In this document: in pieces, positions 24,901 through 33,100 of the stretch
Position numbering within the stretch: the stretch's first letter is position 1
Layout of the letters: every line of letters starts with the position of its first letter
Virus record (IMG/VR): IMGVR_UViG_3300022920_000010
Coordinates: 1 to 50,047 of that record
From: a virus
DNA length: 50,047 bases
Reading direction: 5' to 3' (one strand)
The notes under the pieces: model-generated
Databases searched by the model: none
Told to the model about the DNA's origin: nothing
What the model saw: only the letters and a program-made list of their open reading frames with translations
Translations under genes and position numbers: made by a program

Positions 24901-25535
24901 CTAACGGGCATGATACTTTTAATGCAGATGACATTGATGGTATTACACAAGCTGAAGTAGATGCTTATACTCAAAAAGTAGATGATGATGCGGCATCGTT
25001 TTATGTTGGTACAAATGGAATTGTAGAGAATCCATCAGATGGTACTGTGTCGGCGGATATGATTGATATATCTAGTGACAATAATCCATATGTATCACGT
25101 ACTTCAAGGATCAAATCCATATCAGAAAATTCTGAAACTGGATTCAGAAGTGTGAATGCAGAAATACCTAAGGATACACTGACACCCATTGAATATGAAA
25201 AAGCACAACGCCTACAAAACGAACTTAGACAAAAGTTGAAAGACAAAAATCTAAGTGAAATGACAGAACAAGAATACCGAGAAGTTAAAGAGTTAGAGCG
25301 AGGTGTTAATGGTATGGTTGAAGCGGCAACTACCGGAGAACGCAGAGAACAGAATATACAGTTTAAAGAACAAAGACGAGATAGAGAAATTGTTGCATTA
25401 GAAGCAAGAGAAGCTGAAATTCAAAGTGACTTAGATAGTTGGTATTGGACATCAGCGGCACGTAAAGAAGACGAAGAAAAATTAGCAGATATGCAAAAAC
25501 AATTAGAAGAAAAGCGCAATGAGGAATATCAATAA
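21939..25535 (+). CDS. Large baseplate hub/structural protein (between gp53 and gp5)
   Basis: 1198 residues. Residues ~1-330 are beta-rich (YQNYTYHLELFVVKQRDALE start), followed by mixed domains. There are coiled coils at ~465-600 (LAELQSQLSTLEGDRTAANE) and ~1085-1198 (highly charged, ending LADMQKQLEEKRNEEYQ). T4 places gp5 directly after gp53, and the hub partner of gp5 in T4 is gp27. No separate gp27 is visible here, so this protein is the best candidate for the hub platform that holds gp5, possibly with added domains; that role is inferred from position only. Start TAATG overlap with gp53 and end TAATG with gp5. Confidence 0.6.
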   Translation: MATNYNNAESLSDIVTSMENNNEWWENALDQYQNYTYHLELFVVKQRDALEFLLNEAQDLDSIISNSWPGSDIQYITIAETGVTTEFNIQDLEIKSLGAGSSSVSRLAGTATRLSFSIIQVGNTSLNDNLMNAALLSGYASIAEAKYFLKVNFKGYSDDGSTIRSENQNLTKVFPFVISNVGDVPSSTDARGTITTIEGTITPDYAVSRSVNLIQHNFEFDIKETLKETIEEFFTKLNENIQKNDFSTESAANNQYIHTYDFEFDNDFMTEFGESMMNGDEPNVGGSARNEVATRTGSVNVSQQTGVITPGLSIVDVLYDICIQSIDIRTELTTEKDTFTKVVTILPDAAPKPNGLNPLSGEAGHNVKYFITTKNQIVVQNNYDNANKVTNSAKLVKEIFDRQQCKKVYYYQYTGLNDQVLDLNISLNRQLIKAYNLPKDDAFAQRFIEGNEQIIQDLNPRAKAKLAELQSQLSTLEGDRTAANENLDSIRSQVEDSSEAVTQAIVNNQRDALLAQGVDPQFARQSAESLRDKPLQAQLQAAQQYDPDILSKISEERGRYNELLEKYNSAQTGVSTVDTATRDIERRIDEVTMQALGANFSAYANTQVNDIANNFSGIAGQVSDSNQIIMEELGDDLISTLTTQQLEDIVEALLINPVIFKRGILPYLTEKSNTRIYSSSNEQEVDLAKEKFYEAVNMDISMEQLKLTIKGDPYWIDTYLTPKVAKELFGNSNAIDTYRSHPTSINGANYVTIVTNKAAGVDENDNTKIANLATMLYAVKNVTSSFSDGQFVQQLDMIRIPVPDSFLPVNPFFSTTTVDLDEETVMGQIVYDPDAADPRGREQNPGPVVVPIKELPNPNNFPLGAGSVAVIDPDNNVGLLLDPDGAPNANLALRSLTNNLLENDGIPTAEQAEQFNKTKSQVEYYCAQGNQSSCIELQSMNNTIDKMVVQNIAGEPPYDNAQIVNDINGSGIEVTPEGISIIQENMIANGHDTFNADDIDGITQAEVDAYTQKVDDDAASFYVGTNGIVENPSDGTVSADMIDISSDNNPYVSRTSRIKSISENSETGFRSVNAEIPKDTLTPIEYEKAQRLQNELRQKLKDKNLSEMTEQEYREVKELERGVNGMVEAATTGERREQNIQFKEQRRDREIVALEAREAEIQSDLDSWYWTSAARKEDEEKLADMQKQLEEKRNEEYQ

Positions 25536-27298
25536 TGTCAATAAGTAACCAAGGTGCAAACAGTTTAGCGGGAGCTTTAAGACGTGAACGTAAGCACGGA
25601 CAATCTCCTGTATTATCAAATATTGAAAGTGGTATCTATATAGCTATCACTACAGGTGAACCAGACCCAGAAGGTAGAGGCAGAGTTAGTGCATATGTTC
25701 CTAAATTAGGCGGCACACCAGAAGAGCCAATGTACTTTCAATATGCAACACCATTCGGTGGTAGTAATGGCGGCGGATCGTATGGAATGTTCGCAGCACC
25801 GTCAGACGCTGGCGTTTCCATTATGGTTTTCTTTGCAGATAATGGTGAGCTATCTAGAGGTTACTGGTTTGCAGTAGCACAGGAAGTTCCGGATGTTGTA
25901 GCAGGTGGAGCTTCTGGCCAAGCACAAGCTGATGGTACTGGACAAGGAGAAGGAGCGTATAAATATGTTCCTTCTGCAAAATCTACTCCTGCATCTGTTA
26001 AAGAAAGAAATAAAAACGCAGAAGACGAATTAGATAATAGTGATAGAAACGTTAATGTAGCACAACAGGGTATATATGCTGATGGTGTTAGAGGACAAAG
26101 TACTGCATCGCCGCAACGTGATGCAAGTTATGAAAATCCACAACACTCTAAAGTATTAGGTATGAAAACGCCCGGTAACAATGCTCTAACAATGGATGAT
26201 GGTTCTGTTGCACCTGATGGTACAGTTCATCCAAATCAAATTAGACTTCAAACAGGTTCAGGTGCTAGTATTATTTTAGACGGAACAAATGATACAATTT
26301 ATATGATTAACTCAAGTGGTTCTGGTTGGGTAGAAATCGGCGCAACGGGCGAGATTATGGCATATGCTCAAGGTTCTATTTCAATGAGAGCCGAAAAAGA
26401 CTTTAATATTCGTGCTGACAAGAACATCAATATGGAAGCTGGAGAGAATGTTCACATAAAAGCAGGTAACGATTATCATCTAAACACTGCTGATCAAATA
26501 CACTTGAAGAGTGGCGGCTCACAATTCTTTGACAGTGCTGGTTCAAACCACACTAAAGTAAAAAGTAATATGTATGTTTCTACTGGTGCTTTGTTGCATC
26601 TTAATGGTCCCCAAGCTGCACAATCACCAGGTATGACTACAGTATCACATGCTGATATTCAGAATTTAGAAAGCACACAATTAGACGATAGTATTGTTTC
26701 ATCAATGCCATCACATGAACCTATGACACGTAATAATGTCCCACCAAGTGCAGGCGCACAACCGGGAAGTTCTGCATCTGAAATTTCTCCTGATCCAAAT
26801 AGCGCAGAAGAACAACTTGATGTAGCAGACCTTGAAGATGTTATAGACGATGGCGAAGGCGGTTCACTTGAATATAGAAACCAAGGTGCAACACGTAGAC
26901 TTAAAGTTGTACCTGCACTTGAAAGAATTTTACTATCAGCAGCAAATGCAACAAATTTACATGTCGTTATTTTCTCTGGTGGACAAGACCACACTACTGG
27001 TACAGTGGGATCGAATAGACACGACCATGGGTATGCAGCTGACGTATGGCTGTATGAAGGTCGAGGAGGTAGACGTATAAGCATGACCGGTGATACAACG
27101 ATAGCGGCACAATTTGCACAGGCTGCAAAGAGTGCTGGTGCACTATCCATTGGTGCTGGGTCAGGGTACATGAATGGAGTAGGTATGCATGTTGATATTT
27201 CTCCAGGCGCAACAATTCCTGTGGGTTCTGCAAGATATTGGGGAACAGGAAGTAGAGCTGCAGGCGCTCCAAGTTGGTTAAGGACTATTATGGCATGA
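25535..27298 (+). CDS. 5: Tail spike/hub gp5 homologue carrying an M15-type peptidase domain
   Basis: 587 residues. Residues ~28-125 form the gp5 OB-fold (GIYIAITTGEPDPEGRGRVS, then GGSYGMFAAPSDAGVSIMVF). Residues ~230-360 are a beta-helix needle with short repeats (MRAEKDFNIRADKNINMEAG). Residues ~440-587 look like a zinc D-Ala-D-Ala peptidase: SNRHDHGYAADV gives H496 and D503, and GMHVDIS gives H552. T4 gp5 instead has a lysozyme domain between the OB-fold and helix. The enzyme would cut peptidoglycan cross-links during penetration. Coupled to the next gene by ATGA. Confidence 0.82.
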   Translation: MSISNQGANSLAGALRRERKHGQSPVLSNIESGIYIAITTGEPDPEGRGRVSAYVPKLGGTPEEPMYFQYATPFGGSNGGGSYGMFAAPSDAGVSIMVFFADNGELSRGYWFAVAQEVPDVVAGGASGQAQADGTGQGEGAYKYVPSAKSTPASVKERNKNAEDELDNSDRNVNVAQQGIYADGVRGQSTASPQRDASYENPQHSKVLGMKTPGNNALTMDDGSVAPDGTVHPNQIRLQTGSGASIILDGTNDTIYMINSSGSGWVEIGATGEIMAYAQGSISMRAEKDFNIRADKNINMEAGENVHIKAGNDYHLNTADQIHLKSGGSQFFDSAGSNHTKVKSNMYVSTGALLHLNGPQAAQSPGMTTVSHADIQNLESTQLDDSIVSSMPSHEPMTRNNVPPSAGAQPGSSASEISPDPNSAEEQLDVADLEDVIDDGEGGSLEYRNQGATRRLKVVPALERILLSAANATNLHVVIFSGGQDHTTGTVGSNRHDHGYAADVWLYEGRGGRRISMTGDTTIAAQFAQAAKSAGALSIGAGSGYMNGVGMHVDISPGATIPVGSARYWGTGSRAAGAPSWLRTIMA

Positions 27299-27927
27299 TA
27301 TATGATAAGAAAAAAGGCTCGTTATTAAATTACATCCAACTTCCGTTACACGTTGTGACACCCAACGGAACATACTTGGGTATTGGTTATGATTTTGATA
27401 TACCAACATATATACTATCACATGTTCGTGTAGTTACATATCCAGTAACAGATTTGATTTTTTCTAAAATGAGTAAAGACGCAATCATTAATAATAGTGA
27501 ACCGCTGTTAAAGACAACAGATGGTAAGATTGGTTATGGTTATAAGATTAGTGATGTAGAATTAAAATATGGTTATATAACTGTTGCATCAAAAAGAATT
27601 GATATAACACAAGGTACTATTTCATCTGCTTCTGCAAAACTTATACTAGAAAGACAGCTACGTAATATCGGAAACGTACTAGAGCAATTTGTTAAAGAAC
27701 CTCTATCACAGACTCAGTTTGATGCGCTGTTACATTACTTTTATTATATTGGTGTTGATAAAATTGAAACTAGTTCAGTCATTGAACTAATTAATATGAA
27801 ACGTTGGTATGACATAACAGATGAAATGCAAACTAATATAAAAAGAAATAGCGGCAAAGTAGATGAATACCTCGCCGCTATAAAAATTAGAAGTGCTAAA
27901 ATATGGAGTTATGTTCCTGGCTTTTAA
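27295..27927 (+). CDS. Lysozyme-like (GH24-related) protein after gp5, active site uncertain
   Basis: 210 residues from ATG 27295 (ATGA overlap with gp5; the ORF also reads from an upstream TTG). The part [22 protein letters not shown], then [22 protein letters not shown], resembles the C-terminal lobe of phage lysozymes (LTxxQFDAL.. NIG). The active-site region [18 protein letters not shown] has Glu and Asp, but closer together than in T4 lysozyme and with GYGY instead of GIGH. It may be a degenerate or structural lysozyme that has moved out of gp5, or a separate muramidase. It ends convergently, overlapping clpP by 4 nt. Confidence 0.6.
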   Translation: MIYDKKKGSLLNYIQLPLHVVTPNGTYLGIGYDFDIPTYILSHVRVVTYPVTDLIFSKMSKDAIINNSEPLLKTTDGKIGYGYKISDVELKYGYITVASKRIDITQGTISSASAKLILERQLRNIGNVLEQFVKEPLSQTQFDALLHYFYYIGVDKIETSSVIELINMKRWYDITDEMQTNIKRNSGKVDEYLAAIKIRSAKIWSYVPGF

Positions 27928-28550
27928 GCTGGACGTTCTTCGATCATCATATCTGCTAGACCATAATCAACTGCATCTTTCGCAGTCATAAAGGTATCAA
28001 ACTTCATAGTTGCTTCCAACTCTTCAAAAGTTTTTCCTTTAGTATTGTGCTTTACATACAATTCAGTTAGGCGTTTGTTGATGTTCTTGGACTCTTCGAA
28101 ATGACGAATGTTATCTTCCATTTCAAGTTCTTGTACATATACAGAACCGCCAGTACCACGTGTACCACTTGATACACGATGAACCATTGTGCGAGAGTTA
28201 GGAAGAACATATCGTTTACCAGTTGATCCAGCCATCGCTAAGAATGATCCCATTGAACATGCTTGTCCAATAACAGTAGTAGATACATCAGGTTTGATGA
28301 ATTGCATTGTGTCATAAATTGCAAGACCAGATGTTACTGCACCTCCTGGCGAGTTGATATAAAAATGAATATCTTTGTCTGGGTTCTCTGCTTCTAAGAA
28401 CAACAACTGTGCGCAAAGCAAATCTGCTTGGTAATCGTTAACTTCGCCAGTTAGAAAGATTACACGCTCTTTAAGGAGGCGTGAAAAGATATCATAACTT
28501 CGTTCGCCATTGGCTGACTGGTCAACGACCATTGGTACTAGATTTGGCAT
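27924..28550 (-). CDS. clpP: ClpP-family serine protease
   Basis: 208 residues. Catalytic triad is complete: Ser99 in [14 protein letters not shown], His124 in TMVHRVSSG, Asp185 in [37 protein letters not shown] is the usual ClpP strand. In hosts ClpP forms a tetradecamer fed by Clp ATPases; no ATPase gene is seen here, so it would either pair with host ClpX/A or process a phage protein. It overlaps the upstream unknown gene as TAATG, in a two-gene operon behind a sigma70-type promoter. Confidence 0.94.
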   Translation of the reverse strand: MPNLVPMVVDQSANGERSYDIFSRLLKERVIFLTGEVNDYQADLLCAQLLFLEAENPDKDIHFYINSPGGAVTSGLAIYDTMQFIKPDVSTTVIGQACSMGSFLAMAGSTGKRYVLPNSRTMVHRVSSGTRGTGGSVYVQELEMEDNIRHFEESKNINKRLTELYVKHNTKGKTFEELEATMKFDTFMTAKDAVDYGLADMMIEERPA

Positions 28551-28972
28551 TAAAACTTCCTTGTGTTAGTATGTACTTTTGTAGTTTTCAACTCTTCGAT
28601 TTGATTTCGTAGGTCTTCATTTTCTTCATTCAAAGCCTTCACACGTTCATATTGCGCATAAAGAGATTTTGTTAGTTCAGTAATATTATTTCGCAACGTA
28701 TCAGCTTCGCTATTAGTTGTCAAGGGTTTTGTTTCTTCCCACATGATCCAATCACGTGAATACACATCCGAGTATTCGTATGTTACATCAATTGGTGCAA
28801 CCTCTGTACTGAATTCATCAAATGAAATCATAGAGTCAACTTTAAATCCGTCATACTCGGTTTCTACAAATTCAAAGTCTACGTTCACATCATATTCTGA
28901 GTAATCTAACCCATCTAGTGCGAACAATTCCATTTGTTCTTCTTGCATTGCAAGCTCTTTCATTTTGCCCAT
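28550..28972 (-). CDS. Unknown acidic protein with C-terminal coiled coil, upstream of clpP
   Basis: 140 residues. Residues ~1-90 are acidic and aromatic-rich ([17 protein letters not shown]) with beta character. Residues ~90-130 form a heptad-like helix ([20 protein letters not shown]). AGGAG precedes the ATG at 28972. It is the first gene of the sigma70-driven pair with clpP and is translationally coupled to it. It may therefore be a ClpP adaptor or substrate, but nothing in the sequence proves that. Confidence 0.6.
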   Translation of the reverse strand: MGKMKELAMQEEQMELFALDGLDYSEYDVNVDFEFVETEYDGFKVDSMISFDEFSTEVAPIDVTYEYSDVYSRDWIMWEETKPLTTNSEADTLRNNITELTKSLYAQYERVKALNEENEDLRNQIEELKTTKVHTNTRKF

Positions 28973-28999
28973 TTAGAGTCTCCTAATCTGTATGTTAAT

Positions 29000-29028
29000 A
29001 GTATAGTAGTAATTTATTCAGTTGTCAA
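29000..29028 (-). promoter_or_regulatory. Sigma70 promoter for the clpP operon
   Basis: TTGACA (29028-29023), 17-bp spacer, TATACT (29005-29000) on the minus strand. The -35 overlaps the end of the upstream SGNH-like gene. Predicted start ~28993, 21 nt before the ATG. Confidence 0.82.
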
Positions 29029-29729
29029 GCGTTAATTTTACTTTTTATCGCTGGTACTATGAAATCTTTTATCATTTCTTCATTGATAGCATCATTGAAG
29101 TGTACATGGTCACATAGAATTTCTGCTTCACTATATCTACTTATGTAATACTCATGTGCATTTGGGTACTCATCGAACTTAACATCGATTTCTATGTGTT
29201 CTCTGAAATCAAATGACTTTTGCCAGACAACAACTCGAATACCTAACATATCGCACAGCTTTATTGCTTGTTGACAATCTAATATACCCCAAAACTCAAA
29301 CGCATTTTCATTATATGCAATATGCTCTTGCACACTCTTCCATATATCAAATTCTCTTTTAGAGCTAAAAGTTTTATAGTCGATTGGTTGTGTAATACCT
29401 CGTATATATTCCCAAATAGATGCACTATTCTTATATACATCATTTGATATATTTGTCAAGTCATAATTTTGTGATTTGACATTGAGCATAGAACGATTAT
29501 TAACTAACTCTATTAAAATCAAATCTACATTGTGTTTTTCTTTGAGGTATACAATCTTATCGAGATATAATTCAGTTCCTTTACCAGAACATGCACTATT
29601 AAAGTACGAATGTTCGGGTAGATATTTCTCTAACCATGACTCAAACGGAGCCGCAAGATTGTTTTCTCCTGTCTCTGAATTGTAATGGCATCCTACTGAA
29701 AAACTTGATCCTAATATCCCAATATTCAT
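29025..29729 (-). CDS. SGNH/GDSL-hydrolase-like protein
   Basis: 234 residues. MNIGILGSSFSVGCHYNSE resembles the block I Ser motif (GSSFS in place of GDS), DLILIELVNNRS the block with Asn (NN), and CDHVHFND near the end the DxxH block. This fits an SGNH-fold esterase or acyl hydrolase, perhaps acting on surface polysaccharide or lipid acyl groups. No signal peptide. No Shine-Dalgarno: CATAAATA ends exactly 6 nt before the ATG, so a leaderless late mRNA is predicted. Confidence 0.65.
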   Translation of the reverse strand: MNIGILGSSFSVGCHYNSETGENNLAAPFESWLEKYLPEHSYFNSACSGKGTELYLDKIVYLKEKHNVDLILIELVNNRSMLNVKSQNYDLTNISNDVYKNSASIWEYIRGITQPIDYKTFSSKREFDIWKSVQEHIAYNENAFEFWGILDCQQAIKLCDMLGIRVVVWQKSFDFREHIEIDVKFDEYPNAHEYYISRYSEAEILCDHVHFNDAINEEMIKDFIVPAIKSKINA

Positions 29730-29734
29730 GTGTA

Positions 29735-29742
29735 TATTTATG
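29735..29742 (-). promoter_or_regulatory. Late promoter CATAAATA, phased for a leaderless transcript
   Basis: CATAAATATACACATG on the minus strand; +1 by T4 spacing is 29729, the A of the ATG. Divergent from the gp25 late element at 29760. Confidence 0.55.
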
Positions 29743-29759
29743 TTCGTAGTTTATACGTT

Positions 29760-29767
29760 GATAAATA
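29760..29767 (+). promoter_or_regulatory. Late promoter GATAAATA for gp25-gp6-gp7-like
   Basis: GATAAATACTC 33 nt before ATG 29800 on the plus strand. Confidence 0.65.
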
Positions 29768-29799
29768 CTCTTAATCAGATTAACTGTAGAGAGAATAAC

Positions 29800-30162
29800 A
29801 TGAACAATATTAGATTTTCAGGTTTTAGCACAAAGAATAAAAATGCTATTAATCATGTCTTAACTGGCAAAGACCTTGTTATTGAAGACTTGATGAACCA
29901 CATCATGACCCGTAAAGGTGAGCGTGTAATGATGCCTACATATGGTAGCATTATTCATGAACTAATATTCGAACCGTTGACTCCTGCAATCAAAGACATT
30001 ATTGAAGAAGATATCACAGCTATTATTGATGAAGACCCTAGAGTTAACTTAGATAATATTGATGTATCAGATACAGATCATACCATAAACGTAGAACTTA
30101 CAGTATCAATCGTAAACGAAGATGAACCTGTGATCCTACAAATAGATTTAGAGAGAGAATAA
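29800..30162 (+). CDS. 25: Baseplate wedge subunit gp25 (lysozyme-like fold)
   Basis: 120 residues. The core VIEDLMNHIMTRKGERVMMP, followed by TYGSIIHELIFEPLT, is the gp25/GpW family signature shared by contractile tails (also P2 gpW and T6SS TssE). It is a wedge-initiating protein next to gp6. T4 gp25 is 132 aa. AGAGAG precedes the ATG at 29800; the ORF also extends 24 residues upstream, without a ribosome binding site. Followed by gp6 after one nucleotide. Confidence 0.93.
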   Translation: MNNIRFSGFSTKNKNAINHVLTGKDLVIEDLMNHIMTRKGERVMMPTYGSIIHELIFEPLTPAIKDIIEEDITAIIDEDPRVNLDNIDVSDTDHTINVELTVSIVNEDEPVILQIDLERE

Positions 30163-30163
30163 C

Positions 30164-33100
30164 ATGAGTCAAGAAAGAGTTGACAATTTATTTGCAAGTG
30201 AAAGCTGGACAGCAGTTTATACAGCGTTTACAAATGTAAGTTTAAAAGCATACGACTTTGATACTATCAGAGCCGCATTAGTTGATTACGTTGCAACAAC
30301 GTACCCAGACAAGTTTAATGACTTTATTTCAAGTTCAGAATTTATTGCAATTTTAGATTTAGTTGCATATCTAGGACATTCGTTGTCATTTAGACTTGAC
30401 ATGAATACACGTGAAAACTTCTTAGATACAGCGGAACGCCGTGAAAGTGTTCTACGTATGGCTAAGACGTTGGGGTACAATAAGACACGCCCGACAAACG
30501 CACGTGGTTTCTTAAAGATCACAAGTATTACAACAGACCAACCAATTGCAGATAACGAAGGTAACTCTCTAGCTAATCGTACAATCAATTGGAATGACTC
30601 TAATAATACTGACTGGTATGAAAACTTTATTGATGTTATCAACGCCGCTCTTAATACATCATCAAAAATTCAAGACCCAATGGCAAGTATGGTAGTTGCA
30701 GGTGTTGAGAATTATCTTTATGAACTTAACGAAACAGATACATCACGTGCAGTATCATTTTCTTTTGAAGCTCCTGTATCAGGTAAGAACAGAAGATTTG
30801 AAGCAGTACGCACAGAATTTACAGATGACAAAATTCTTGAAGCAGAGCCAATAGAAACAAAGAAATTTACAATTGTAAACAGAAACGATAACTTAGGCCC
30901 AGCTTCAGATAGAACTGGCTTCTTTGTTTATGCAAAGACCGGTACTTTACAGTTTGAAAACTTTTCATACAGCACAAAAATCTCAAATCTTATAGAGACA
31001 GTTGCAACAAATAATATTTCAAACTCTGATGTTTGGGTACAGAAAGTAGACAATACTAATACATACTCATCCAGTGTAACAAAAGTAGATAACGACACAA
31101 GAGAAACAGCAATTTATAATTCACTACGTAACGGCAATGGCGATATTGTAAGTGTGAATACAATTAATAACAATGCAATTGAATTGCATTACGGCGACGG
31201 AGTATTTGGTAATGCTGCGAGTGGTAACTATCGTGTTTGGTACCGAACAACAGATAACGAAAACTACAGAGTAGATAGAAACGATGTTAAAGAAAAAACA
31301 ATTTCTATTCCATACACAGGTGCTGACAAAAAGAATTATAGATTAGTTCTTACATTATCAACAACACGTGATTTCTCAGAAAACTTTGCGGCAGAGTCTT
31401 ATACAAGTGTAAGACGTATTGCACCACGTGCTTATTATGCGCAAGACAGAATGGTGAATGCGCAAGACTATAATGTTCTTCCGCTATCACTAGGTTCAAA
31501 CATCGTATCAAAAGTAAAAGCAATCAACACAACATATGCAGGTAACTCACGTTATTTTGAAATGGATGATGTTACAGGTCATCATTCTAATATCAGTATT
31601 ACTGGTAGAGATGGTTCTGTGTATATGGATAATGATGCTATTACGATGAACCTACGTTTTAATAGACAAAACGGGAACACTACCGATTTTATTAGAAACG
31701 AAATTTCAAAAGCAATCCGTCATCCAAGTCTAGTAAATCTTTTTTATTCTGTAAACAAAACAAACACTGATGCGGTTATTGATTTAACTCTAACACCAGA
31801 ATTATTTGACATTGATCCTACTGATCCTAAAGTTATTGTACCTCGTGCTACTATGGTTAATGGTATACGTTCTGGTGACTTTGTTAAACTTGTAGGAGAT
31901 AGTGGAACAGAATATTGGACACGTATGAATTATAGTACAACTGCGCCAGTATCAAACTTTGATAATTTTGAAGTTACTGATATTATACCAGAACTATCTG
32001 GGCAGATAGAAGCTATCGTTAGAGGTTATAGAACACGTTTTGAAGATACAGAAATTGCAAGTATTAAATCTCAAAAGATTGAAGACCTTTCGGTGTCATC
32101 ATTTATTATCAAATATGTATTTGATGGAGTAAAGTGGGGTTGGGAAATTCACGATGAAACAACAACACTTGTTCCAGGCACAGATGTATTTTTAGAACTG
32201 ACATATAATCCAGGTATTAGAGATAACGAAGCAGAATACACAGTAAGTTTCACAGGTAAAAGAATTGTTTTTGAAAGTAACGACCAAGTTAAATTCTATT
32301 ATGGCAATAATGAAATGGTTGTTGACAATGAAACTAATTTAGCAGAACGTGATCAGCTTCTAATTAACTACTATGATGTGCAAGCTGATTCAGTTGCAGT
32401 AGATAATGTGCAAACAGATACAGTTGCAATCGGACACGCACCAATTACTAACTATGTACAAGACGGTAGCGGCGCAACGTTTGATGCGGTATATCAGTAC
32501 ACCGGTGCAAATGAGACTTTAGAATTTATCAACGGGCACCCAGGACAAATTGTACACAGAAGTACACAGCATTATTTGGTATCTCCGCTGGGCATTGAAT
32601 ATCAGGTAACTCCTGAATTAGATGTAAATGGCGATGTACCGATCATCGGAGAAGATCCACAATATGTAATCTCATTTGATATCGCAGATACATCTGGGTT
32701 TGTGGGCGAATCTAGTGTAGTAGAAAATGATGTAGATTTTGTAGAAAGTGATGAGTATGTTTATCCTGCTCTAGCAGTTAATGTCGAAACGTCAGATGCC
32801 GCAAATGTTGCATCAACATCTTCTACAGTAACATTGAGTTCAGCAGATTTACTTGACACTGGATTTAAAGGAACTCCTAGTTCATCATATTTCTCAGACG
32901 CAAGTGACAGTTCAAACTTTATTTGGGTAGACCAAAACGAGCTTCCAGAAGGTGAAACAATTGACACTGCATCACACCCAATGATTGGGGTACAGACTGA
33001 GTATTTCACTACAGTTAACGGTAGCATGTATGATTTTGAATTCCCAAGAAATGATGGTTGGGGCATTGACTTAAATGATAATGACGTTAAGTGGAAACAG

